Source of the DNA: Arcicella sp038230735
GTDB taxonomy: Bacteria > Bacteroidota > Bacteroidia > Cytophagales > Spirosomataceae
NCBI GenBank assembly: GCA_038230735.1
Contig: JBBRMR010000018.1
Location: 1 to 64,000, forward strand
DNA: 64,000 nt
Reading direction: 5' to 3'
In this document: positions 35,407 through 44,502 of the stretch, piece by piece
Numbering within the stretch: position 1 is the first letter of the stretch
Layout: every line of letters starts with the position of its first letter
Notes under the pieces: model-generated
The model's database searches: none
What the model saw: only the letters and a program-made list of their open reading frames with translations
Told to the model about the DNA's origin: nothing
Made by a program: the position numbers and the translations under genes

Positions 35407-36171
35407 TTATCTTTTCTGAAACCATTGTTCAAAAAGAAAACTAAACGGTTCTTTTTCAGGCGAATATATATATTTCAACTCAATAAATTTGGCTCGTGAA
35501 TTAGTTTCTAAAAATACGCCTCCACGCATGGAAGTATGAGGGGCAAGCGTAGTAGTCCTAAAATTTTCCTGAGACCATAGTTGTCCTTCTCTGTTTAGTG
35601 CATCCATTCTGGAATAATAATTGGTATGGTCAATCACTCGTTTCACTTGGGCAACCTGCACAACCGTTTCTGCCACTTGTGCCGTCCGCCAAGCCCCTTC
35701 TGAACGTCGCCCAGAACTGGCAATCAACGCAAAGATTCCTCCCACAATCAAAACAGTATTGACAATTCTGGCACGTTTGATTTTAGCATCTTGCCTTGCC
35801 ATTTCATGTTGAACGTAATTTATTTTCTCAGTCGGTTCAACCCCAGCATAACTATAAAGATACTGCCCATCCTGAGAACGCAAATTCTGACGATTTTCAT
35901 CAAAAGGAGAAAAAGTAAAATCTTTCGGAGAAACCGTTAATGGTTGGTCATTATTATTAAAAACTTCCACATCAAAAACGGCATATTGTTGAAAGCGACC
36001 ATCATAAGAAGCCACCACTTTTACGCCATCCTTTTCTTGTTTAACAATCTCTTTCCCCCCATCCAACACACTTTCCTGTTCAACTGGACGCATTCGCATC
36101 ACGCTCGTAGTAGCACATGAGAATAAAACGTTTGAAATAATAATAATTATGAAAAACTTAATCAACTTCAT
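35407..36171 (-). CDS. Hypothetical lipoprotein with internal hydrophobic segment
   Basis: 254 residues. MKLIKFFIIIIISNVLFSC is a lipoprotein signal with Cys19. A second hydrophobic stretch (~137-153, IVNTVLIVGGIFALIASSG) follows a helical segment, and the C-terminal region is beta-rich (GGVFLETNSRAKFIELKYIYSP). I recognise no family. Monocistronic, with a 300-bp AT-rich region upstream leading to the tRNA genes. Confidence 0.65.
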   Translation of the reverse strand: MKLIKFFIIIIISNVLFSCATTSVMRMRPVEQESVLDGGKEIVKQEKDGVKVVASYDGRFQQYAVFDVEVFNNNDQPLTVSPKDFTFSPFDENRQNLRSQDGQYLYSYAGVEPTEKINYVQHEMARQDAKIKRARIVNTVLIVGGIFALIASSGRRSEGAWRTAQVAETVVQVAQVKRVIDHTNYYSRMDALNREGQLWSQENFRTTTLAPHTSMRGGVFLETNSRAKFIELKYIYSPEKEPFSFLFEQWFQKR

Positions 36172-36474
36172 ATCAGTGATGATTTACAAAAATGTATGTG
36201 GGTTCATTTATATGAAACAAAGACAATCAAATTTACAAAATCCCCTATTTCGCCCCACAAATATCTAAAAATATTACTTTTTTATAAAACATTTTAAACA
36301 TTTTAAACAGCTAATAACCCACTGTTTATCAATTCAGTAGCACATTACTTATAAAATTGATTTAAAATATTTCAAGTTTTTTTGATTTCAAACTTGCATA
36401 TTTATCAAAAAACAGCGTACCTTTGCACAACCTAAATACAAAGAAGGTATCGAAAGAGAACTCGAAAGTATTAA
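36172..36474. other. AT-rich intergenic region ahead of the tRNA cluster
   Basis: About 300 bp with no coding potential. Short direct words such as ACATTTTAAAC recur around 36285-36310. It ends with the tRNA operon promoter (see 36394-36425). The upstream half would hold the promoter of the minus-strand lipoprotein gene, but no convincing box was found. Confidence 0.5.
36394..36425 (+). promoter_or_regulatory. Bacteroidota-type promoter of the tRNA operon
   Basis: TTG at 36394-36396 and an exact TAnnTTTG match (TACCTTTG, 36418-36425) are separated by 21 bp, within the 17-23 bp reported for Bacteroidota sigma-70 promoters. Transcription would begin about 40 bp before tRNA-Ser. Confidence 0.7.
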
Positions 36475-36562
36475 GGAGAGTTGCCTGAGAGGCCGAAAGG
36501 AGCCGTTTGCTAAACTGCCGTACCTCACAAGGGTACCGAGGGTTCGAATCCCTCACTCTCCG
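36475..36562 (+). tRNA. tRNA-Ser(GCT)
   Basis: 88 nt with acceptor GGAGAGT/ACTCTCC, anticodon loop containing GCT (within TTTGCTAAA), a long class II variable arm (GTACCTCACAAGGGTAC) and GGTTCGAATCC in the T arm. It reads AGC/AGT serine codons. The discriminator is G; no CCA is encoded. Confidence 0.95.
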
Positions 36563-36617
36563 CATAAATTGATAGATGTAAAGTTAATGTCTTTCGTATA
36601 TGTTTTGGTAAATTTTT

Positions 36618-36691
36618 CGGGGTGTAGCGTAGCCCGGTATCGCGCCTGCTTTGGGAGCAGGAGGTCGTAGGTTCGAATCCTGCCACCCCGA
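36618..36691 (+). tRNA. tRNA-Pro(TGG)
   Basis: 74 nt with the bacterial proline acceptor CGGGGTG/CACCCCG (C1-G72), anticodon stem CCTGC/GCAGG and loop TTTGGGA giving anticodon TGG, and GGTTCGAATCC in the T arm. The discriminator is A; no CCA is encoded. Confidence 0.95.
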
Positions 36692-36774
36692 CTACTGGAT
36701 GTATCAATTTGATAATTTGAAGATTTGAAACTATTTTCAAATTAGAGAGTTTCAGATTGGCACATTTTTGTTTC

Positions 36775-36848
36775 GGTTCCGTAGCTCAGTTGGATAGAGC
36801 AACAGATTTCTAATCTGTGGGTCACAGGTTCGAATCCTGTCGGGATCA
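36775..36848 (+). tRNA. tRNA-Arg(TCT)
   Basis: 74 nt with acceptor GGTTCCG/CGGGATC (one G-T and one T-G pair), D arm GCTCAGTTGGATAGAGC, anticodon stem ACAGA/TCTGT with loop TTTCTAA (anticodon TCT), and GGTTCGAATCC in the T arm. It reads AGA/AGG. No CCA is encoded. Last of the three-tRNA operon. Confidence 0.95.
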
Positions 36849-36850
36849 CA

Positions 36851-36885
36851 AAAACCCTTCATGCAAGTCGTATGAAGGGTTTTTT
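36851..36885 (+). terminator. Rho-independent terminator of the tRNA operon
   Basis: AACCCTTCAT pairs with ATGAAGGGTT around a 9-nt loop, followed by a T-run. It starts 2 bp after tRNA-Arg. Confidence 0.9.
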
Positions 36886-36939
36886 ATTTTACTTTTTTTG
36901 AGTATTTTTGTATGCTAAATCCGATTTTGATTCCTCTTT

Positions 36940-38658
36940 ATGCACTCAATCCGTAGTCTAACTTTTATATATTTTGGTATTTTATTGATATTCGTTGCTA
37001 TCAGTTTTTACTACGGCATTTTTTCTCCTCCTCACTTAATTACTTATACTACTGACGAAAATTTTATCGGTGAATCGGGTATTTTCCTTTTATTTGGTAA
37101 TACTCCTCGTGCTTTGGAATGGGCGGCTTTACCAAGCACTTTTGTAGCCTATTTTATGTTTCTGATTTGGTGCGTTTTTTCGTTAATTGCGAACATTCCA
37201 AGTCTTCATGGACTAACGGATATTCTTTCAATTATCGACAAAAATGCTTTTTACTATCTCAATCATCGGGAGGAGTTTGTTATTTGGGAAAGAGTGGTTC
37301 AGATTTTATTGGTTGGTTTTATTATTTTCAAAACCATTCAATTTATTATTCGTTCAAAACATCCCGCTTTAAACGATAATCTAAAAACAATATTAACTAT
37401 TTTGTGTGTTAGTAGCGATATTATTTGGGTAACCGTACCTTTAATTAGACCAGAGGCATTATCGGGGAGTCTATTTTTATTGATAACTATTAAAATTTTA
37501 TTTAGTGAAAAAATGACACCAAAGTTTGCCACAACTATCTTGATTCTCTTCATTATAACGGTTACGCAAAGACTCATTTTCCTTTTTCTCAGCCCTTTCG
37601 TTTTGGGAGGAATCATAATACATCTGTGGAAACAAAATATAGGTTGGAAAGTCTATTTGAAGTATTTGACCATCGTTTTACTGGCTCTTTTTGCCTTCAT
37701 GCCTTTTATTATTACCGATACTTTTGTGGTCTTGAAGTCATTTTTAGGGGGAGTTTTTATCAAATTGAATCACGATAAAATGGATACCTATTTCAATATA
37801 AACTATATTAATGACTTTTTGAGCAAACCATTAAATACTTTCCTATCATTGTTAGCTCTGATAGGAACTTGGTTTATCATTAAAAAGCATCCTTCAAAAA
37901 TTTTAATTTTCTTATTCTTGGGTAATTTTGTATTCTTCTTATTTACCTCACTCAAAGCCGCTCAACTATATGTTACGCACACTTTTCCACTCGCAATGAT
38001 GGGATTAGTATTGATTGGATTTGGTTTGGCGGGCATTTTGGAATTCGTAAAGGGAAAATCAAACCAATGGGTTTTAATTGGATTTTCCTGCATATTGATA
38101 ATAAATTCTTTAATTGCCGTTGCTAAAAACAATGCTGATATAAAAGAACAACAGCAAAATCTTGCCGATGCCATTGCTTGGGTAAAATCCTTAAAAGACA
38201 ATGAAAAAATAGCTTTGGAACTTGATTTTGACGGTTTGATTCCTAAAAACAAGGCTACTTTGATGCGTGAATACGAAGCAAATACGAGTGAGAAGTATAG
38301 AATTGGCAAATTGCACAGGCTTTTGAAAGTTCCCCAAGTTGATACCCTAAATAAATTTCCTTTACCCATCATTGCTCAATCATTTGCTTTTGAGGACGAA
38401 AAATTATTTGATACACAGTATCAAATAGCCTTAAAATACGTTGATACGGATAGTTCCAAACGTTTTGATACTGATTATTTTTTTGAAAATAATAGTATGA
38501 TGAGCCATTGTTTAGTAAGAGAAGATGCTTTGAAAAGATTTGAAGAAGGTAAGTATCGTTATCTAATTTCAAAAGCCCAGTTGGACAATAAAAAGCCATT
38601 GAAAACCTTTTTGAAAACGGGTGGCACTGGTTTTTGGGTTTATGAAAACAAAAATTGA
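36940..38658 (+). CDS. Multi-spanning membrane protein, probable GT-C glycosyltransferase
   Basis: 572 residues with about ten or more transmembrane helices and a soluble C-terminal domain (~410-572). The first loop carries TTDENFIGESG, an acidic pair of the kind used as metal/dolichyl-phosphate-type sugar site in GT-C (GT39/PMT-like) enzymes. The fold would move sugars from polyprenyl phosphate donors on the periplasmic side. The family match is weak and based on topology plus this motif. It opens the plus-strand polysaccharide arm, 61 bp before the O-antigen ligase-like gene. Start ATG 36940 has no in-frame alternative upstream. Confidence 0.6.
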   Translation: MHSIRSLTFIYFGILLIFVAISFYYGIFSPPHLITYTTDENFIGESGIFLLFGNTPRALEWAALPSTFVAYFMFLIWCVFSLIANIPSLHGLTDILSIIDKNAFYYLNHREEFVIWERVVQILLVGFIIFKTIQFIIRSKHPALNDNLKTILTILCVSSDIIWVTVPLIRPEALSGSLFLLITIKILFSEKMTPKFATTILILFIITVTQRLIFLFLSPFVLGGIIIHLWKQNIGWKVYLKYLTIVLLALFAFMPFIITDTFVVLKSFLGGVFIKLNHDKMDTYFNINYINDFLSKPLNTFLSLLALIGTWFIIKKHPSKILIFLFLGNFVFFLFTSLKAAQLYVTHTFPLAMMGLVLIGFGLAGILEFVKGKSNQWVLIGFSCILIINSLIAVAKNNADIKEQQQNLADAIAWVKSLKDNEKIALELDFDGLIPKNKATLMREYEANTSEKYRIGKLHRLLKVPQVDTLNKFPLPIIAQSFAFEDEKLFDTQYQIALKYVDTDSSKRFDTDYFFENNSMMSHCLVREDALKRFEEGKYRYLISKAQLDNKKPLKTFLKTGGTGFWVYENKN

Positions 38659-38719
38659 TTTCAGCCATGATTAAGGCTATTTTACAAAAAACTTGATTTA
38701 AAATTTGTAATTTTACGAT

Positions 38720-40063
38720 ATGAACACATCCTTTCATTTTAAATATACTCGTCAAGCCATCGGGATTTTCATCCTATTTATGGGAACGCCTTTAATTTTC
38801 TTTTTTAAAGAGGTTTCGGGCTTTGGTGGTGGTTCAGCTTTTACCTTAGTGAGCTATGGTTTAGGCTTACTGATGATGGTTTCGCCCGATGATATTTTCA
38901 AAAAACTCTATAAGCCAAACTTCCCCATGTATCGCTTGGCGGCAATTTATATGGGCGTTATTTTATTCAATTACTTCTTTGCCAATCCGTATTGGGGCTG
39001 GAGTGGCGACAGGAGCGTATTTTATAGAGATTTAGGGAATTATATCCTGATTTTTGGTTTCTTCTTTATGCTGATTAGCGTTTCCAATGATGTAACTGAA
39101 TATTTTGTACCAATTGTTGTGGCATTAACTTTCTTAGGAAGTGTCTGTTTGATTTATTCGATGAAAACAAATCCCAATTTTGTAATTGGACAAAGGGCTT
39201 CTGTGGTATTTGGAGATGGGACAACTACGGCAAGTGGGAACCCGCACGTGTATGCAAGAAATGCCTTTGCGGGGATTTTTTCTTCTTATATCATGCTAAA
39301 ATCCAAACAAACCTTGTGGAGAATATTTTCATTAGCAAATATCGTATTGTCTGGCGTAGTGTTGATTATGACCCAAGCTCGTTCTATATTACTGGCTTTT
39401 ATTTTTACATTTATACTTTTCCTGTATTACAATGTTTCAACAAAAACTATTAAAAATAGTATAATCAGTTTAACGAAGCCTCGTAATATTGCCTTAATAG
39501 TCCTATTAGTTACTGGTGTAGTATATTTCATTAGCACCCAGTCTAAACTCGTTTCAATCATCAATTTATATTATGACGGATTCTTGGGTAATTTTAGCAA
39601 GGCATTAATCACCGCCACTGGACAACAAACTACTGCCACGATTGACTATTCTTCATTAGGAAGGGTAAATAATTTTACCGCATTTAAAAAAATTCTTTTT
39701 GAAGAACCATACAATTTGATTTTGGGGAAAGGCTACCGTTTTTTATACATGGATATTCCCATTTTAGAACCGCTGATTGATTGCGGAATTGTAGCTTTTT
39801 TGAGTTTCGCATTTTTAGCTTGGGAAATGTTCAAAGAAGCACTGATGGCAATTAAGCGAGAGAATAGTCCTTTCACTACATTTTTAGGCTATTTTTTTAT
39901 GTGCTACTTTGTAACATTGGCAACTGGAGGAGAGCCTTATGGCATTGCCTATTGGTTCGTTTTTGCGGTAATGATTCGGTTTATGGGCATTAAATATATT
40001 AAAAAGATACCGATGCCTTTCAGAAAAAAAGTACCCGTTTCTTCACCCGCAATGACTGTATAA
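38720..40063 (+). CDS. O-antigen ligase / Wzy-type polymerase membrane protein
   Basis: 447 residues with about 11-12 transmembrane helices and a large periplasmic loop (~280-340: LYYDGFLGNFSKALITATGQQ ... SSLGRVNNFTAFKKILFEEPYNLILGKGY), typical of the Wzy_C/WaaL family. The arginine in TQARSILLAFIFTFIL is in the place where family members hold a conserved Arg. It would ligate or polymerise undecaprenyl-linked glycans at the periplasmic face. The stop codon touches the next gene's start, implying cotranslation with the GT4 gene. Confidence 0.8.
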   Translation: MNTSFHFKYTRQAIGIFILFMGTPLIFFFKEVSGFGGGSAFTLVSYGLGLLMMVSPDDIFKKLYKPNFPMYRLAAIYMGVILFNYFFANPYWGWSGDRSVFYRDLGNYILIFGFFFMLISVSNDVTEYFVPIVVALTFLGSVCLIYSMKTNPNFVIGQRASVVFGDGTTTASGNPHVYARNAFAGIFSSYIMLKSKQTLWRIFSLANIVLSGVVLIMTQARSILLAFIFTFILFLYYNVSTKTIKNSIISLTKPRNIALIVLLVTGVVYFISTQSKLVSIINLYYDGFLGNFSKALITATGQQTTATIDYSSLGRVNNFTAFKKILFEEPYNLILGKGYRFLYMDIPILEPLIDCGIVAFLSFAFLAWEMFKEALMAIKRENSPFTTFLGYFFMCYFVTLATGGEPYGIAYWFVFAVMIRFMGIKYIKKIPMPFRKKVPVSSPAMTV

Positions 40064-41236
40064 ATGAGAGTTTTAATCGTACATAATCAGCTTTGGGCTC
40101 ATTATAAGGCAATCATTTTCAATGAATTACAAAAAATAATTTCTCAAAATCCTGACGATAAATTATTAGTAGTACAAATTGCTTCAGTTGAAAAAAGTAG
40201 ATTAAATTTCGGAGATTCAGATTTGTCTATTCATCAATATCCATATCTTTTACTGCATGAAGGTATATTGGAAGACGTTGGGTTATGGGCAAGAATTTCG
40301 GGGATAATTAAAGCCATTCAAGATTTTAAACCTACGGTAGTAAATCTAACTGGATATTATGATTTAGCTTCTTGGGCAATTCTATTTTATTGCAAAATTA
40401 AAGGTATTAAAACCGTATTATCCAACGAATCAACAGCTGGCGACCATTCACGAAATAACATAAAAGAACATATTAAGTCCTTGATTATCAAACAGTTCAA
40501 CGGATTTTTTAATTTTGGAACGCTGTCAAAAAACTATCTTTTGAATTTGGGAGGAAAACCAAAACAAATGTTAGTTAATCGAAATTGTGTTGATAATCTG
40601 GCGATTAGAAGTATATACGATAAAAGTATAATCAATAGGGTTACTCAACAAAAACGATTAGGCTTGTCCGTTAAAAATTTTATTTTCGTGGGCAGACTAA
40701 TTGATTATAAAAATCTTTTCCATTTTTTGGAAGCCTTTGGAATGGCTCAAAAATCATCAAGTCAAGATTGGGGAGTTGTTATTTTGGGGGACGGTGAATT
40801 GAAAAATGATTTGCAAAGTTTTGTTCTTGAAAAAAATATTCCGAAAATCAGTTTCCATCAGGGTGTTTCATGGCAACAAGTGCCTGAATATTTGGCACTT
40901 AGCAATGTTTTAGTATTACCCAGTTATTCAGAACCCTGGGGATTAGTAGTGAATGAAGCAATGGCTTGTGGATTACCAGTTTTAGTGTCAGAAAAATGTG
41001 GCTGTGCCATTGATTTAGTGCAACATGGAGAGAATGGCTTTATTTTTTCTCCTGATAATCTTGAAGAATTGACTAATTTATTGAGCAAATTTATGAATAT
41101 GAATGAGGAAAGTTTAAGTAGGATGGGGAATATTTCTGAAAAAATCATTCAAGATTATTCTCCTGAAAATGTGGGTAGAGAAATGTATGAAGGGTTTAAA
41201 TCGTTGCGACCGTTGCTTCGGTTCGATATTCGATAG
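40064..41236 (+). CDS. Glycosyltransferase family 4
   Basis: 390 residues, GT-B fold. The C-terminal nucleotide-sugar site reads FVGRLIDYKNLFHFLEAF, then VLPSYSEPWGLVVNEAMACGLPVLVSEKCG containing the E-x7-E motif. The enzyme retains sugar anomery and acts in the cytoplasm on lipid-linked acceptors. It starts on the base after the previous stop. The last residues (LRPLLRFDIR) are encoded by a TTCGATA-type repeat arm (41201-41247), so the C-terminus looks extended by repeat sequence and the ancestral stop may lie earlier. Confidence 0.88.
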   Translation: MRVLIVHNQLWAHYKAIIFNELQKIISQNPDDKLLVVQIASVEKSRLNFGDSDLSIHQYPYLLLHEGILEDVGLWARISGIIKAIQDFKPTVVNLTGYYDLASWAILFYCKIKGIKTVLSNESTAGDHSRNNIKEHIKSLIIKQFNGFFNFGTLSKNYLLNLGGKPKQMLVNRNCVDNLAIRSIYDKSIINRVTQQKRLGLSVKNFIFVGRLIDYKNLFHFLEAFGMAQKSSSQDWGVVILGDGELKNDLQSFVLEKNIPKISFHQGVSWQQVPEYLALSNVLVLPSYSEPWGLVVNEAMACGLPVLVSEKCGCAIDLVQHGENGFIFSPDNLEELTNLLSKFMNMNEESLSRMGNISEKIIQDYSPENVGREMYEGFKSLRPLLRFDIR

Positions 41237-41306
41237 TCGATGTTCGGCAAAAAGAAATCTAAAGTAGTTTTACCAAACATCGAAAAACGAATATCAAGTA
41301 TCGAAA
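41201..41306. repeat. Heptamer-periodic inverted arms spanning a GT4 3' end and an acyltransferase 5' end
   Basis: The left part has GCGACCGTTGCTTCGG at 41206-41221 (also seen at 62.93 kb), then words TTCGATA, TTCGATA, GTCGATG, TTCGG (41222-41247). The right arm (41273-41306) carries CCAAACA, TCGAAAA in the opposite orientation and ends 3 bp before the acyltransferase ATG. The arms can pair across a 25-nt spacer. Confidence 0.82.
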
Positions 41307-41309
41307 AAA

Positions 41310-42377
41310 ATGTCTTCAAAAAAAATAATCAATTCCATTCAACTATTACGAGGTATTGCAGCATTGGCGGTGGTTGTACATCATACGGGGGGATATGTGA
41401 AGCGGTATTTTGAACCAACCGTTTTATTAGGAGATTCTTTCAGTATCGGTTTTGGGGGTGTAGATTTATTCTTTGTTATCAGTGGCTTTATTATCCATTT
41501 TACGAGTGAAAAATATTTAGATAGACCCTCAAAATTAGGTGAATATCTCAAAAAGCGTTTTGTAAGAGTTTTCCCCATTCATTGGTTTATTTTGACGTTA
41601 CTTTTTGTATCAGGCTGGTTAATTACAAGTGTTTTTCATCGTAATATTTTTAGTATTGGCTATCCGCATACGCTTATTGCTTACATACAAACGTACTCCT
41701 TGTTTCCGCTACATTTTGCCATAAACCCCGTTACTTGGACATTAAGCTATGAATTATTTTTTTATGCAATTTTTGCCTTATTAATCATATCAAAACGGCT
41801 TTGGTTTATTCCATTAGGCATTTTATTGGTTTCTGGATATAATGTTTATTTAAATTATTTGCAGGATGGTGGCGTTGCTGAGATGACTTACTTCAAATTC
41901 ATTTTCAGTGGTTATAATTTTGAATTTATGTTTGGTTTCTTGATTTATCAGTTTTACGACAAATTAAAATTGAATAATGTTCTGTCCGTACTTTTACTTA
42001 TCATTGGCTTGGGAATTTTTATAGGTTTTGGCTATGAAGTAAGAGATTTTGACAATTATAAACGGCTTCTGATATTTGGATTTCCTTCGGCTTTGATAAT
42101 ATTGGCAATGCTGAATTTGGAAAAAAATCAAGCCATTTCAATCTCAAAATTTTGGATCTTGTTGGGTGATTCTTCCTACTCGCTTTATCTAATTCACTTT
42201 CCTATCATGTTGCTAATGAATAAGTTACCTCAAATTTTTGGCTATTCATTTACGGCAAATCAGGAAGTAAATTATAGTTATTTTATCATCCTAACCATAA
42301 TTATTTCGAGTATTATTGTTCACAAATACATTGAAAAACAATTGTCAAAATCAGTTGGCAAGTTGATGGGTATTTGA
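41310..42377 (+). CDS. Acyltransferase family 3 (OafA-like) membrane protein
   Basis: 355 residues with about ten transmembrane helices. The opening INSIQLLRGIAALAVVVHHTGGY contains the catalytic H-H pair and RGIAAL motif of AT3 enzymes; SFSIGFGGVDLFFVISGFII and RFVRVFPIHW follow as expected. It O-acetylates or otherwise acylates sugars of a surface polysaccharide. No C-terminal SGNH domain is fused. The start ATG directly follows a repeat arm. Next gene 20 bp downstream is a GT4. Confidence 0.9.
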   Translation: MSSKKIINSIQLLRGIAALAVVVHHTGGYVKRYFEPTVLLGDSFSIGFGGVDLFFVISGFIIHFTSEKYLDRPSKLGEYLKKRFVRVFPIHWFILTLLFVSGWLITSVFHRNIFSIGYPHTLIAYIQTYSLFPLHFAINPVTWTLSYELFFYAIFALLIISKRLWFIPLGILLVSGYNVYLNYLQDGGVAEMTYFKFIFSGYNFEFMFGFLIYQFYDKLKLNNVLSVLLLIIGLGIFIGFGYEVRDFDNYKRLLIFGFPSALIILAMLNLEKNQAISISKFWILLGDSSYSLYLIHFPIMLLMNKLPQIFGYSFTANQEVNYSYFIILTIIISSIIVHKYIEKQLSKSVGKLMGI

Positions 42378-42397
42378 AAATATTGTTTTAGAGTCAG

Positions 42398-43543
42398 ATG
42401 AAAATATTAAATATTTGTGGATATTCTTGGGATATTGGTGGTCCGCCAAAGATAATTTATGACCATGCTATCGTGCAGATGAAATTGGGGGCGGAGGTAA
42501 CGATTCTTACGCCTATTTCAGAAGGGCAAAAAGTGTATGCAATTCCAGAAGGTGCAAAAGTAATTACCTGCAAACGACATTGGTTTGCTAAATATTGGGC
42601 TGAGTTTTCGCCTGAATTATACCGTTGGGTAAAAGCACATGGAAATGAATATGATATAATTCACATTCATGGAGTTTGGCATTTTGCGGGTGTTGCTCCT
42701 TATTTGGCAGGGATAAAAACGGCAAAGTGTATCACAACCCACGGATTATTAGACAGTTGGACAATTGGCAAAGGTTATTGGAAAAAGATGCTTTTTGGTT
42801 TTATATTTCAAAAAAGTATTCTGAAAAAAACTGAGCTAATTCAGATAAATAATACTGACGAATTGGCTGATTTGAAGCGTTTTTTGGGTTTTCAACATCC
42901 TAATGTTCAAATAATTCCTAATGGGATGAATTTAAAAGATTTTGAAAAATTGCCTCATAAAAATACTTTTCGAGAAAAATATTCTATTCCAAAAGACAAA
43001 AAGATTATACTTTTTCTCAGCAGAATAAATCTTAAAAAAGGTTTAGATTTATTATTACCCGCTTTTAAGGAGATTGCATCTCAAAGAAATGATTGTTTAT
43101 TAATAATGGCAGGTCCAGATGATGGTTATTTAGCTGAAACTGAACACTTTATCAAAGAAAATAACTTGCAGGATAAAATCAAATTAGTTGGGATGCTAAC
43201 GGGCAATGACAAATTGGCGGCTTTTAAGGATGCCAATATTTTTGTCCTTCCCTCTCATTCAGAAGGCTTTTCGATTGCAACTTTAGAGGCTCTTATTTCG
43301 GGAATTCCTTCGCTCCTCTCCGACCGTGTGGGATTTGGTGAAGCTATTAGAGAAAACCACGCCGCTCATTTAGTGGATTTGAATGTTGCAAGCATCGTAG
43401 AAGGTTTAAATAAAATGCTTGATAATCAGGAATATTGTGATAATTTATCTAAAAATGGAATTGCTTTGGTAAAAAGTAAATATGATATTGAAATTGTGGC
43501 AAGAAGGCTTTTTGAGGAGTTTGAGAAAATTGTCAAGAAATAA
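42398..43543 (+). CDS. Glycosyltransferase family 4
   Basis: 381 residues, GT-B fold. The N-terminal domain begins MKILNICGYSWDIGGPPKIIYDHA; the C-terminal domain has FLSRINLKKGLDLLLPAF and VLPSHSEGFSIATLEALISGIPSLLSDRVG with the E-x7-E donor motif. It is part of the plus-strand polysaccharide operon, 20 bp after the acyltransferase and 53 bp before a GT2. Sugar specificity is not inferable. Confidence 0.9.
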   Translation: MKILNICGYSWDIGGPPKIIYDHAIVQMKLGAEVTILTPISEGQKVYAIPEGAKVITCKRHWFAKYWAEFSPELYRWVKAHGNEYDIIHIHGVWHFAGVAPYLAGIKTAKCITTHGLLDSWTIGKGYWKKMLFGFIFQKSILKKTELIQINNTDELADLKRFLGFQHPNVQIIPNGMNLKDFEKLPHKNTFREKYSIPKDKKIILFLSRINLKKGLDLLLPAFKEIASQRNDCLLIMAGPDDGYLAETEHFIKENNLQDKIKLVGMLTGNDKLAAFKDANIFVLPSHSEGFSIATLEALISGIPSLLSDRVGFGEAIRENHAAHLVDLNVASIVEGLNKMLDNQEYCDNLSKNGIALVKSKYDIEIVARRLFEEFEKIVKK

Positions 43544-43596
43544 TTTACGATTATTTGTAACCCTCTTCAAGATTTATAAATTTAGCTATTTAAAAA

Positions 43597-44502
43597 ATGC
43601 AAGATATTTCAGTTATCATTCTTACTTTCAATGAAGAAAAGCACATCGAAAGGTGTATCAAATCTTTGTTAGCATTTACGGATAAAATTTTTATTGTAGA
43701 TTCGGGTTCGACTGATAAAACAATACACATTGCAGAGTCTTTGGGAGCTAAAGTATCTCAAAATCAATGGATTAACTACGCAACGCAGTTTAATTTTGGT
43801 ATTAAAAATAATCCTTTTAAAACAAAATGGCTCATGCGTATGGATGCCGATGAATACGTTTTGCCAGCATTAACGACTGAAATAAATCAAAAATTAAATA
43901 TTACAAAAAATGAGGTTAGTGGTGTATATTTAAAAAGAAGAGTGGTATTTTTTGATAAATGGATTCGCCATGGAGCTTATTATCCAATGTGGCTGATGAG
44001 GATTTGGCGAAGTGGACACGGTATTTGCGAAGAAAGTTGGATGGACGAACACATCAAACTATTTCAAGGCAAAACTGAGCATTGGGAAAATGATTTGGTG
44101 GATCACAATCTCAATAATTTAACGTGGTGGACACAGAAGCATAATCTTTACGCCATCAGAGAAGTGATTGATTTGATGAATATTAAATATGATTTTCGTA
44201 ATTTTGAAGCCGTTGAGCCGAATTTGTTTGGAACTCAAGAAGAACGCAAGCGATATTTAAAAGTAAAATATGCCTCAGTTCCATTATTTACAAGACCATT
44301 CTTTTATTTTATTTATCGCTATATTTTTAGATTAGGATTTCTGGATGGCACACAAGGTCTAATGTGGCATTTTTTACAAGGCTTTTGGTATCGTTTCTTG
44401 GTTGATGCCAAAATTTACGAAGTTTACCATCGTGTAGGTAGAGACAAACAAGCCATTAAAGAATTTTTTAAAAGTGAATATGGCAAAGATTTAGAAAAAT
44501 GA
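43597..44502 (+). CDS. Glycosyltransferase family 2 (WcaA-like)
   Basis: 301 residues, GT-A fold. The N-terminus ISVIILTFNEEKHIERCIKSLL is followed by IVDSGSTDKT and the metal-binding DAD in LMRMDADEYVLP. The C-terminal ~100 residues include aromatic helices (FYFIYRYIFRLGFLDGTQGLMWHFLQGFWYRFLVDAKIYE), typical of Bacteroidota enzymes in capsule or EPS loci. It overlaps the next gene by 4 bases (ATGA), so translation is coupled to the acetyltransferase. Confidence 0.9.
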   Translation: MQDISVIILTFNEEKHIERCIKSLLAFTDKIFIVDSGSTDKTIHIAESLGAKVSQNQWINYATQFNFGIKNNPFKTKWLMRMDADEYVLPALTTEINQKLNITKNEVSGVYLKRRVVFFDKWIRHGAYYPMWLMRIWRSGHGICEESWMDEHIKLFQGKTEHWENDLVDHNLNNLTWWTQKHNLYAIREVIDLMNIKYDFRNFEAVEPNLFGTQEERKRYLKVKYASVPLFTRPFFYFIYRYIFRLGFLDGTQGLMWHFLQGFWYRFLVDAKIYEVYHRVGRDKQAIKEFFKSEYGKDLEK

